A stretch of 64,000 nucleotides of DNA from Salinispora oceanensis. GTDB taxonomy: Bacteria; Actinomycetota; Actinomycetes; Mycobacteriales; Micromonosporaceae. Where the stretch lies: assembly GCF_000383575.1 (NCBI RefSeq), contig NZ_KB911579.1, forward strand, positions 561,707 to 625,706, given 5' to 3'. Below the pieces are notes generated by a model. That model worked only from the letters and a program-made list of their open reading frames with translations, was not told the origin of the DNA and did no database searches. Numbering within the stretch: position 1 is the stretch's first letter; each line of letters begins with the position of its first letter. Below are positions 1-7,825 of the stretch, piece by piece. Made by a program: the position numbers and the translations under genes.

Positions 1-458
1 CCGACCGCGTACGGGTCAACGTCCTGCCCGTACATCCAGCCCTGGCAGGCGTACGAGTAGACATCCCGGCTACCCAGCGGCGGCGCGACGAGCAGCGGCA
101 TCGACCACAGCCCGGCAGTGCGGTACGCCCACCCGGTTGATGGCGTACCGTGCCGTAGCACCCACCACGCGCCGGTCAGCAGGCCGGTGCCGACCAGCCA
201 GAGCAGGACGGTCAACGGACCGCCGGCGGTGTGCCACACCCGCTCGAGGGTCGCACCGGGCAACGCTCCCCCGACGTACCCGGCGACGGCCAGCAGCACC
301 GCACCGACGAGACCGACGTAGCGGACCGTTCTCGCCTGGAACGGTGGCCGCACAGCCCCACGCGGGGGCACATCCGCGCCGGTCACCGGGGCGCCCCGGC
401 AGTGGGGAGGGTCGTCGCGCCGGTCCCGGCGACGAGGTGGATAGGCACGGAAGAACAT
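1..458 (-). CDS. MptB-like polyprenol-phosphate-mannose-dependent alpha-1,6-mannosyltransferase, C-terminus beyond the left edge
   Basis: About 150 N-terminal residues are visible, reading leftwards off the window. After a basic N-terminus come two hydrophobic segments (around YVGLVGAVLLAVAGYVGG and LTVLLWLVGTGLLTGAWW) and then SMPLLVAPPLGSRDVYSYAC followed by QGWMYGQDVDPYAV. The SRDVYSY...DPY signature is typical of the actinobacterial GT-C membrane mannosyltransferases MptA/MptB that elongate lipomannan at the membrane, using polyprenol-phosphate mannose. The start is uncertain: ATG at 458 (MFFRAYPP) and GTG at 386 are both in frame and neither has a strong ribosome site. The gene is divergent from the membrane protein at 495. 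Only the N-terminal part can be judged. Confidence 0.7.
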   Translation of the reverse strand, partial: MFFRAYPPRRRDRRDDPPHCRGAPVTGADVPPRGAVRPPFQARTVRYVGLVGAVLLAVAGYVGGALPGATLERVWHTAGGPLTVLLWLVGTGLLTGAWWVLRHGTPSTGWAYRTAGLWSMPLLVAPPLGSRDVYSYACQGWMYGQDVDPYAV

Positions 459-494
459 GCTGCCAGTACCGTGGGCGCGGATACGGAGGTAGGC

Positions 495-2120
495 ATGCGG
501 GGCACACGGACGGTGGTGGCGACGGCCGCCACGTTGGCCGTGCTGCTCGGCGGGACGTACCTGCTGTTGCCGCCGATGGGCTCGGACCTCGCCGCCCAGG
601 TGGCGCGAGCCGATTTTTTCGCCGCCCACGGCGCCACCCCGGTCGACCTACGGTGGTACGGCGGGGTCAACCAGTTCGGCTACAGCCTGCTCTCCCAGCC
701 GGTGATGGCGCTGCTCGGCGTCCGGGTGACGGGGGTGCTCGCGCTGGTGGCGTCGACCGTCGCCTTCGCTGCCCTGCTGTGCCGAGTTGACGTACCCCGG
801 CCGTTGGCCGGCGCTCTGGTGGGGGTGGTCACCTTCGCCGGCAACCTGGTCGCCGGCCGGGTCACGTACGGGCTCGGGGTGGCCTTCGGTCTCACCGCCC
901 TCCTCGCTCTCACCCTGCCGGCCGGCCGACGACGACTCGTGCTGGCCATGGCGGGAGCGCTGCTGGCCGCCGCGACCAGCCCGGTGGCCGGGCTCTTCGT
1001 CGGGCTCGCCGGTGCCGCGCTACTGCTCGGCCGCCGCTACGTTGACGGCCTCGCCCTGGGGCTGGCGGCAGCGCTGCCGCTCGGGTTCACCGCCCTACTC
1101 TTCGGTGACGGCGGCTGGATGAACATCAGCCGCACCGACACCGTGCGGGCGATGGGGAGCAGCCTGCTGGTGGCGGTGCTGGTGGCGTACCGGCCGGTGC
1201 GGATCGGGGCGCTGCTCGCCGCGGCCGGGGTGCTCGCGGCGTCGCTGCTGCACACCCCGGTCGGTCTGAACGCGACCCGCCTGTCGGCGATGTTCGCGCT
1301 TCCCCTGCTGGCCGCCGCCGCCACCGTCGGCAGCGGCCGCTGGTCGCCGCGGCACACCGGCGAGGGAACTCACCTCCGTTGGCCGGCCCGACTCGTTCCT
1401 GCCAGCGGCACCGGGCTGGGCCGACGGCGGGTCAGCGGCGGACTCACCCTGCTCGTTCTTCTCGCCGCCGTGTTCTGGTGGCAGCCACCGGTTGTCCCGG
1501 CGGACCTGCGCAGTACCACCGACCCGGCCGCCCGCCCCGCCTACTTCGCTCCCCTGCGCGACTTCCTCGCCACCCAACAGCTCACCGGGCGGGTGGAGAT
1601 CCCACCGACCCGCACCTATCGGGAGTCGGCGGCGCTGGGCGAGGTCCCGCTGGCGCGGGGCTGGCTGCGGCAGGCGGACATCGACCGCAATCCGCTCTTC
1701 TTCACCACGGTTCCGGGTGCCACCGGCACCGGGGTTCCGCTGACCCCCCAGGCCTACCACGGCTGGCTGCAGACGAACGCGGTGCAGTTCGTGGCCGTAC
1801 CCGATGCGCCACTGTCCTGGGTCGGCCGGGCCGAGGCGGAGCTGGTCCGCGACGGCCTGCCCTACCTGCGCGAGGTGTGGTCCGACCCGCACTGGCGGGT
1901 CTGGGCGGTGGCCGAGCCGACACCCCTGGTTGGCGCCCCCGGCACGATCCTGGCGGCCGACGGCGCGACCGTGACGTTCCGGACCGACGGGCCCGCCACT
2001 GTCCCGGTGCGCGTCCGACACAGCCGCTGGCTGACCGCCACCGGCGGTACTGTCACGGCAGCCGGCGAGTGGACTGCTGTCACCGTCCCGCGCGCCGGGG
2101 TGTGGACCCTAGGCAGCTGA
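495..2120 (+). CDS. Polytopic integral membrane protein of unknown function
   Basis: The ATG at 495 follows a clear GGAGGT ribosome site (485-490), giving 541 residues. The first residues form a hydrophobic anchor (TVVATAATLAVLLGGTYLLL), followed by an exposed loop with GSDLAAQVARADFF and RWYGGVNQFGYS, then roughly eight more hydrophobic segments up to about residue 320, one more near residue 320-340, and a soluble C-terminal region of about 190 residues. The many-helix N-half plus extracytoplasmic C-domain, and the acidic first loop, recall GT-C glycosyltransferases, and the divergent neighbour is such an enzyme. No catalytic motif can be named, so a role in cell-envelope glycan assembly is only inferred from context. 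Such proteins are sometimes labelled as transporters, which the sequence does not support. Confidence 0.75.
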   Translation: MRGTRTVVATAATLAVLLGGTYLLLPPMGSDLAAQVARADFFAAHGATPVDLRWYGGVNQFGYSLLSQPVMALLGVRVTGVLALVASTVAFAALLCRVDVPRPLAGALVGVVTFAGNLVAGRVTYGLGVAFGLTALLALTLPAGRRRLVLAMAGALLAAATSPVAGLFVGLAGAALLLGRRYVDGLALGLAAALPLGFTALLFGDGGWMNISRTDTVRAMGSSLLVAVLVAYRPVRIGALLAAAGVLAASLLHTPVGLNATRLSAMFALPLLAAAATVGSGRWSPRHTGEGTHLRWPARLVPASGTGLGRRRVSGGLTLLVLLAAVFWWQPPVVPADLRSTTDPAARPAYFAPLRDFLATQQLTGRVEIPPTRTYRESAALGEVPLARGWLRQADIDRNPLFFTTVPGATGTGVPLTPQAYHGWLQTNAVQFVAVPDAPLSWVGRAEAELVRDGLPYLREVWSDPHWRVWAVAEPTPLVGAPGTILAADGATVTFRTDGPATVPVRVRHSRWLTATGGTVTAAGEWTAVTVPRAGVWTLGS

Positions 2121-2196
2121 GATGAGCCGCCGCTCGCCACCCGGCCGACGGCGAGACCGCCGGGTCTGCTGCGTCCCGGCGCGCTCGGGGCCGTCC

Positions 2197-5100
2197 TCAG
2201 AGCTCGAAGACGCGTTGCATGGCGGCACGGGAACGGCGACCGGTGCGCAGATAGTCGTCGAGGAACTCACCCGGATCCTCGTGGCCGAGGAGCCGAACCA
2301 CCCCCGCCAGCTCCGCCCCGTGCCGAGGAAGCTGATCAGCAGCCCGGCCACGCACCAGCATCAGGGCGTTGCGGACCTGCGCGGCGAGGGTCCAGCCGGC
2401 TGCCATCGCCGCGGCGTCGTCCGGGTCCACCAGGCCCGCGTCCCGGGCTGCCGTGAGGGCATCGAGGGTACGCGTGCCCCGCAGTTGGGGCAGTTGCCCG
2501 GCGTGCCGGAGCTGAAGCAGCTGCACCGCCCACTCGACATCGGCCAGCCCGCCCCGACCCAGCTTGGTGTGGGTAGCCGGGTCGGCGCCTCGGGGCATCC
2601 GCTCGGTCTCGACCCGTGCCTTGATCCGCCGGATCTCGACGACCTGCTCCCAGGTCAGGCCCGCCGCCGGATGACGAAGCGGCTCGACCAGCGCCAGGAA
2701 CTCGGCGCCCAGTTCCTCGTCACCGCAGACGAACCGGGCCCGCAGCAGTGCCTGCGCCTCCCACACCCGCGACCAACGGGCGTAGTACTGCTGGTAGGCG
2801 GCGAGGCTGCGGACCAGCGGCCCCTGCCGCCCCTCGGGGCGTAGGTCGGCGTCAACGCCGAGCGCCGGGTCGGGCGCGGGCATCCCGAGCAGTCGACGCA
2901 ACTCCTCGGCGATCGCCCGCGCGGCGGCGCTCGCCGTGCTCTCGTCCATCCCGGCCGGCGGATCGTGGACGAAGAGCACATCGGCGTCGGAGAGATAGTT
3001 GGACTCGTACCCGCCGAGCCGACCCATGCCGATCACGGCGAAGCGCAGACCCGGCATCAGCGGCTGGGACGCCCGAGCGGCGCGCAGGGCCGCGGCCAGG
3101 GTGGCGTCGGTGACATCCGCCAGCGCGGTACCGACCGCGCCCACGTCCGTCAGGGCCGGAGCGGCCCGCCCCTGCGTGCTGGGCGGCGACGGGGTCAGCG
3201 AGCCGGCCCGGCTCAGCACGTCGGCACAGGCGAGGCGGAGTAGCTCCCGACGGCGCAGCGCGCGGACCGCCCGGATCGCCTCCACCGGGTCGCCGGCGTG
3301 TCGGGCCGCCGCCGCCGCGAAGCCCTCGCAGAGCACCGTGCGGGGCCGCGGGGCCAGCTCGCTCTCCTGCGCGAGCAAGCGCAGCGCCTCCGGCTCGCGG
3401 GCGAGCAGGTCGGTGGCGTACCGGGAGGAGGAGAGCACGCGCGCCAGCCGGCGGGCCACCGGCCCCTCGTCGCGCAGCAGGCGCAGGTACCAGGGGGTGC
3501 CGCCAAGCTTCTCGGAGACCTTCCGGTAGCTGAGCAGCCCGCGGTCCGGTTCGGGAGCGTCGGCGAACTCGCTGAGCAACACCGGCAGCAGGGTGCGCTG
3601 AATGGCCGCGGTGCGGCTTACCCCGCCGGTGAGGGTCTGCAGGTGGCGCAGCGCCCCGCCCGGGTCCGCGAAGCCGAGGATCTCCAGCCGGTTACGGGCC
3701 GCCGCCGGGGTGAGTCGCAGCCCATCGGCGGGCACCCGGGCGACCGACTCCAGCAGCGGCCGGTAGAGCAGCTTGGCGTGCAGCCGGCGTACCTCGGCGG
3801 CGTGGGTGACCCGCTCGATTCGGAACGCCTCAACGGCGCTGCGCCCCGGTGCCGCCGAGTAGCCGAGCGCCACCGCCAACCAGCGCAACGCGTCCGGGTC
3901 GGTGGGTACGGTGTGGGTCCGGCGCAGCCCCTGCAACTGCAGCCGGTGCTCGACGGCGCGCAGAAAGTGGTAGCCGCGTAGCAGCGCCTCCCCGTCCACC
4001 CGCCCGACGTAACCGCCGCTGACCAACGCCCGCAGAGCGGGAATGGTGCCCGGCACCCGCAGCGCCTCGTCGCCACGGCCGTGCACCAGCTGCAGCAACT
4101 GCACCGCGAACTCGATGTCGCGCAGCCCACCCGGGCCGCGCTTGATCTCGCGCTCCTGTTCCGCCGGCGGAATGTGATCGATGATTTTGCGCCGCATGGC
4201 CCGGACATCCTCGACCGCCTCCGGGCGCTCCGCGGCCCGCCAGAGCAGTGGCGCGAGCTGCTCGATCCACTCCTGGCCCAGCGCCAGGTCGCCGGCGGCC
4301 GGCCGGGCCTTGAGCAGTGCCTGAAACTCCCAGGTCCGGGCCCACCGTCGGTAGTAGGCGAGATGGCTGGCGAGGGTGCGCACCAGCGGGCCCCGCTTCC
4401 CCTCGGGGCGCAGCGCGGCGTCTACCGGCCAGGCGACCAGGCCACAGACGTGAATCAGGCGGGTGGCGATGGCGGTGGCCGCGGGGAGGTCGTCATCCTC
4501 GGCCGCGACGAAGATCACATCGACGTCGGAGACATAGTTCAACTCGTCGCCGCCGCACTTACCCATCGCCACCACGGCCAACCGTGGCCGAGGCGTTCCC
4601 TCCGGCAGCTCGCCCTGCGCGAGGTCGTAGGCAGCGGTGAGAGTCGCATCGGCCAGCGCGGAGAGCGCGGCCATCGTCTGCTCCATGCCCCGGTTGCCGG
4701 TCAGGTCGGCCGCGGCGATCCGGAGCAACGCCAGCCGGTACGCCGACCGCAGCTGGGCGATCGAGGCGCCCCCGCCGGTCAGCTTGAGCCGGCCATCGGC
4801 GGTGGGTGCCAATCCATCCGGGGTGCTCCGGAGGTCCGCCCACTGGCCCGGGTTGGCGACCAGGTGGTCGCCGAGCGCCGAGGAGGCGCCGAGGACGGCG
4901 ACCAACCGCCGCCGTAGCCCCGGGTCGTCGTACAGGTCGGCGAGGAGCACAGACCCGGCACCGACACCCACCGGGTCAGCGCCATTGGCTGTCCCACTGG
5001 CTCCCGCGGCCCGATGTTCGGCCTCCACCAGCCGGTGCAGCTGGCGCAGCGCCAGGTCCGGGTCGGCGGCCCGAGACAGCGCGGCGAGTAGCTCCGCCGC

Positions 5101-5244
5101 CCGCTGGTCCACGGGTTCCTGCGTCTCCGGCTGCCACAGCGCCAGACCCGTGGGGCCGAGTAGGTCCCCCGCGCGGGCGCTGTTGTCGCTGGTGCCGAAG
5201 CCGTAGCGGGCGAGCCGTCCCGCGGCCCGGGTCGGCCGTTTCAT
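2197..5244 (-). CDS. glnE: Bifunctional glutamine synthetase adenylyltransferase / adenylyl-removing enzyme
   Basis: GlnE of 1015 residues, full length for the family. It attaches AMP to, or removes it from, the regulatory tyrosine of GlnA-type glutamine synthetase according to nitrogen supply. Two nucleotidyltransferase domains are visible, each with the G-x11-D-x-D signature: GGDELNYVSDVDVIF at about residue 236 (deadenylylation half) and GGYESNYLSDADVLF at about residue 753 (adenylylation half). Each is followed by the LRPEGK/LRPEGRQGPLVR motif and a helical GlnD-type domain with RIKARVETERM-like sequence. The ATG at 5244 overlaps the stop of the upstream gene by four bases (ATGA), so the two are translationally coupled. 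The position near glnA2 matches the M. tuberculosis order Rv2221c-Rv2222c. Confidence 0.97.
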   Translation of the reverse strand: MKRPTRAAGRLARYGFGTSDNSARAGDLLGPTGLALWQPETQEPVDQRAAELLAALSRAADPDLALRQLHRLVEAEHRAAGASGTANGADPVGVGAGSVLLADLYDDPGLRRRLVAVLGASSALGDHLVANPGQWADLRSTPDGLAPTADGRLKLTGGGASIAQLRSAYRLALLRIAAADLTGNRGMEQTMAALSALADATLTAAYDLAQGELPEGTPRPRLAVVAMGKCGGDELNYVSDVDVIFVAAEDDDLPAATAIATRLIHVCGLVAWPVDAALRPEGKRGPLVRTLASHLAYYRRWARTWEFQALLKARPAAGDLALGQEWIEQLAPLLWRAAERPEAVEDVRAMRRKIIDHIPPAEQEREIKRGPGGLRDIEFAVQLLQLVHGRGDEALRVPGTIPALRALVSGGYVGRVDGEALLRGYHFLRAVEHRLQLQGLRRTHTVPTDPDALRWLAVALGYSAAPGRSAVEAFRIERVTHAAEVRRLHAKLLYRPLLESVARVPADGLRLTPAAARNRLEILGFADPGGALRHLQTLTGGVSRTAAIQRTLLPVLLSEFADAPEPDRGLLSYRKVSEKLGGTPWYLRLLRDEGPVARRLARVLSSSRYATDLLAREPEALRLLAQESELAPRPRTVLCEGFAAAAARHAGDPVEAIRAVRALRRRELLRLACADVLSRAGSLTPSPPSTQGRAAPALTDVGAVGTALADVTDATLAAALRAARASQPLMPGLRFAVIGMGRLGGYESNYLSDADVLFVHDPPAGMDESTASAAARAIAEELRRLLGMPAPDPALGVDADLRPEGRQGPLVRSLAAYQQYYARWSRVWEAQALLRARFVCGDEELGAEFLALVEPLRHPAAGLTWEQVVEIRRIKARVETERMPRGADPATHTKLGRGGLADVEWAVQLLQLRHAGQLPQLRGTRTLDALTAARDAGLVDPDDAAAMAAGWTLAAQVRNALMLVRGRAADQLPRHGAELAGVVRLLGHEDPGEFLDDYLRTGRRSRAAMQRVFEL

Positions 5245-6008
5245 TCCTGCCCGAGCAGCGGCAGGCTACGGCGGGCCCCCTCGTCCAACTCGCCGCGAGC
5301 CAGGGCGGCGAACCGCGCCGCGAAGGGCTGCCAGACCTCCTCAACATCAACCATCAACGCGGCGCAGGCGGCGACGACCACCTCCGGGTCGTAGCCCAGC
5401 TCGCCGAGCAGGGTCGACTCCGCCACCCAGTCGGCGATCATCGCGGTGTCGCATTCGATGTGGAACTGCAGGCCCCAGGCCCGGTCACCGAGGCGGAAGG
5501 CCTGATGCGGGTAGCGGGTGGAGGCGGCCAGCAGGGTCGCCCCGACCGGCAGTTCGGTGATCTCGTCGGCGTGCCACTGGAACACGTCCGGGATCAGCGG
5601 CACGTACTTGAAGAGCGGATCCGTCTCGGCAGCGTCCCGGCGGCCCACGACCGCGGGACCGATCTCCGGCCCGGACTGGCTGCGCTCGACCGTCCCGGCG
5701 TGCGCGGTCGCGAGCAGTTGCGCGCCGAGGCCGATCGCCAGGGTCGGCACCCGGTGCCGGACCGCCTTCCGCGACAACGCCTCCACCTGCGGAAGCCAGG
5801 ATGCCGACGGCTCGCCGTCGGGGAGTGGGTACGCCTGCTGCCCGCCGCCGAGGACGACCAGCGCCGCGTATCCGTCCAGGTCGGGCGGGAGCTCGTCGCC
5901 GGCGTGCGGCCGGGCGAGGTGCAGCCGCAGCCCGGCTTCGGTCAGCCACTCCCCGAGCCGACGCGCGTCTTCGGTCGGGTCATTCTCGATCACCAACGCG
6001 GTTGCCAC
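5241..6008 (-). CDS. Class I glutamine amidotransferase-like protein lacking the nucleophilic cysteine
   Basis: About 255 residues with the fold signatures of a class I (triad) glutamine amidotransferase: ALVVLGGGQQAYPLPDGEPS, then TLAIGLGAQLLATAHAG, and the His-Glu pair in WGLQFHIECD. The nucleophile elbow normally reads G(I/V)CLGxQLLA; here the Cys codon is GGC, glycine (positions 5730-5732), so glutamine hydrolysis by the usual mechanism should be impossible. The gene ends with a 4-bp overlap on glnE, pointing to a joint role in nitrogen control. The GTG at 6008 is preferred because a TAGCCT -10 box sits 7 nt upstream; a GTG at 6035 is in frame but has no signal. Either a regulatory glutamine-binding protein or a sequencing/point change is possible. 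Confidence 0.85.
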   Translation of the reverse strand: MATALVIENDPTEDARRLGEWLTEAGLRLHLARPHAGDELPPDLDGYAALVVLGGGQQAYPLPDGEPSASWLPQVEALSRKAVRHRVPTLAIGLGAQLLATAHAGTVERSQSGPEIGPAVVGRRDAAETDPLFKYVPLIPDVFQWHADEITELPVGATLLAASTRYPHQAFRLGDRAWGLQFHIECDTAMIADWVAESTLLGELGYDPEVVVAACAALMVDVEEVWQPFAARFAALARGELDEGARRSLPLLGQE

Positions 6009-6015
6009 GCCGTCG

Positions 6016-6021
6016 AGGCTA
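6016..6021 (-). promoter_or_regulatory. -10 box of a leaderless promoter for the amidotransferase-like/glnE operon
   Basis: On the minus strand TAGCCT lies 7 nt before the GTG at 6008. Actinobacterial leaderless promoters place a TAnnnT box at this distance, so transcription probably starts at or next to the start codon. No ribosome site is present. Confidence 0.5.
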
Positions 6022-6047
6022 TCCCGTGCGACCACCAGAAGGCTGGT

Positions 6048-6053
6048 TAGGCT
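6048..6053 (+). promoter_or_regulatory. -10 box of a leaderless promoter for the LD-carboxypeptidase gene
   Basis: TAGGCT followed by 8 nt and then the GTG at 6062, with no ribosome site. It faces away from the box at 6016-6021, so two divergent leaderless promoters lie within about 40 bp. Confidence 0.5.
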
Positions 6054-6061
6054 CGACTGTT

Positions 6062-6991
6062 GTGATCACCGACGAGGTACTCCGTCCGCCCGCGCTGCGG
6101 CCGGGCGACACCGTGCTCCTGGTGTCGCCGTCCGGACCCACCCGGCCGGAGCGGGTCGCCCGCGGCATCGAGTTGCTGACCAGCTGGGGTCTGCGGCCGG
6201 TGCCCGCCCCGAACGCGTACGCCCGGCAGGGCTATCTCGCCGGCGCGGACGAGCTGCGGGCGGCGGACCTGAACGCCGCCTTCGCTGACCCCGTCGTCCG
6301 AGGGATCATCTGCACCCGGGGTGGGTACGGTGCGCAACGCATGGTGGACGCGATCGACATGGCAGCCGTACGCCGGGACCCGAAGGTGGTGGCCGGCTTC
6401 TCCGACATCACCGCCCTCCAGTTCGCGCTCTGGCGGGGTGCCCGGTTGGCGGGGCTACACGGCCCCGGCGCGGCGTGGCGGGACGAACGGACGGCGTTGG
6501 GCTCCGCGCAGTCGCTGCACGCCGCGCTGACCACTACCGAACCGGTGACGGTGGCCGCCCGGGAGGACGAGGAGACCTTCCGCGTCCGGGTCCCGGGCCG
6601 GGCCAGGGGCCGGCTGCTCGGTGGCAACCTCTGCCTGATCGTGGCGTCGATCGGCACGGTGGACCTGCCGGACCTGACCGGGGCGGTGCTGTTGCTCGAG
6701 GAGGTACAGGAGCCCCCCTACAAGATCGACCGAATGCTCACCCAACTTCGCCGGGCCGGGGTGCTGGCCGGGCTGGCGGCGGTGGCGGTCGGGCAGTTCA
6801 CCGACTGCGCCGACGGGTGGGCGGTAGACGTCGCCGATGTGCTCACCGACCGCCTGGGGGACCTCGGCGTCCCCGTACTCGGTGGGTTGCCGATCGGGCA
6901 CGGGGTGGGCCAGCTCACTGTTCCGGTCGGCACCGAGGCGCTCCTGGACGCGGACGCCGGCACTCTCACCGTCGCCTCGGCTGTCCGCTGA
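6062..6991 (+). CDS. LD-carboxypeptidase (peptidase family S66)
   Basis: A 309-residue cytoplasmic enzyme that removes the terminal D-alanine from L,D-linked tetrapeptides during murein recycling. The family Ser-Glu-His triad is readable: Ser in VAGFSDITALQF, Glu in LLLEEVQEPPYKIDRML, His in GLPIGHGVGQ. The N-terminal VLLVSPSGP and the RGGYGAQRM strand are also typical. Length matches the family (about 300). The GTG at 6062 is chosen because it begins just before the conserved region and is preceded at 8 nt by a TAGGCT -10 box. It is divergent from the glnE operon. Some S66 members are microcin C7 self-immunity proteins (MccF); context does not suggest that here. Confidence 0.9.
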   Translation: MITDEVLRPPALRPGDTVLLVSPSGPTRPERVARGIELLTSWGLRPVPAPNAYARQGYLAGADELRAADLNAAFADPVVRGIICTRGGYGAQRMVDAIDMAAVRRDPKVVAGFSDITALQFALWRGARLAGLHGPGAAWRDERTALGSAQSLHAALTTTEPVTVAAREDEETFRVRVPGRARGRLLGGNLCLIVASIGTVDLPDLTGAVLLLEEVQEPPYKIDRMLTQLRRAGVLAGLAAVAVGQFTDCADGWAVDVADVLTDRLGDLGVPVLGGLPIGHGVGQLTVPVGTEALLDADAGTLTVASAVR

Positions 6992-7149
6992 CCCGGCTGT
7001 CCGCTGATCCGCCGGAGCAGTGGTCGGTTCGACCGCCCGGGCGGTCGCCCAGATTGCCAGCTGGCTCATAGCTTCGCCACGGTGTTCCTCCAGCGGGCGC
7101 GGTCACCGTCGAGCAGGTAACGCACCACCTGACGAGTTGGAGGATCATC

Positions 7150-7620
7150 ATGTCCCGCACGATTCGTAGGAAGCACCTGCTGGCCGGGCTCGCCGCGGCG
7201 GGCGTGCTCGGCGTCGGCGTGGCCGCACCGACCATGGCCATGGCCGCTGACAACGCCTCGCCCTCCCCGAGCGCCAGCGCCAGCGCCGACGCCGAGAAGG
7301 GCACAGACAAGGCGCAGCAGCGCTCCGACCGGCAGGCCGCGTTCGCCGAGGCGCTCGCCGAGAAGCTCGGCGTTGAGGTAGACGAGGTAACCACGGCGCT
7401 GGAGGAGCTGCACGAACAGCGGGCGGCTGAGCGGGGCGACCGGTCCGAACGCCCGGACTCCGCTGACCGGCAGGAGGCGCTCGCGCAGCGTCTGGCGCAG
7501 GCGGTTGAGGACGGCAAGCTCACTCAGGAGCAGGCCGACGCGATCAGTGCGGCGACCGAGTCCGGCGTCCTCCAGGGCCCGGGCGGGCACGGCGGACCGG
7601 GCCGCTCCATGGGTAAGTAG
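7150..7620 (+). CDS. Small secreted protein with coiled-coil-like charged repeats
   Basis: A 156-residue protein with a strong TTGGAGGATCATC ribosome region before the ATG. Residues 1-33 form a signal peptide (RKHLLAGLAAAGVLGVGV, cleavage likely after MAMA). A Ser/Pro/Ala linker follows, then two similar helical stretches, AFAEALAEKLGVEVDEVTTA and EALAQRLAQAVEDGKLTQEQ, separated by a charged spacer, and a Gly-rich tail. The two halves resemble the short helical repeats seen in many actinobacterial secreted proteins of unknown function. No enzyme motif is visible. A perfect hairpin terminator follows at 7646-7681, so it is probably monocistronic. Confidence 0.8.
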   Translation: MSRTIRRKHLLAGLAAAGVLGVGVAAPTMAMAADNASPSPSASASADAEKGTDKAQQRSDRQAAFAEALAEKLGVEVDEVTTALEELHEQRAAERGDRSERPDSADRQEALAQRLAQAVEDGKLTQEQADAISAATESGVLQGPGGHGGPGRSMGK

Positions 7621-7645
7621 TTCGACCCGCCTGACGGCGGACTTC

Positions 7646-7681
7646 ACGGGCGGCGTGCCGGTAACCCGGCGCGCCGCCCGT
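7646..7681 (+). terminator. Intrinsic terminator-like hairpin after the small secreted protein
   Basis: A 16-bp stem (ACGGGCGGCG at 7646-7655 pairs with 7672-7681, continuing inward through one G-U pair and GCCGG/CCGGC) closes a 4-nt loop TAAC. There is no T-run, as is usual in high-GC actinomycetes. Confidence 0.75.
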
Positions 7682-7825
7682 TCGCGGGAATGAGCCGCGG
7701 CACCTCGCCCGCACCGCGGTCATCGTCGAGGTGGTGGCCCGGGAGGCTGGCGTGGTCGTCGAGTCCCGGTCGGGCCGGCCCGCACGCTGGCCGACGCCAG
7801 GAGCGGGGCCAGTCGGAGCCGGAGA

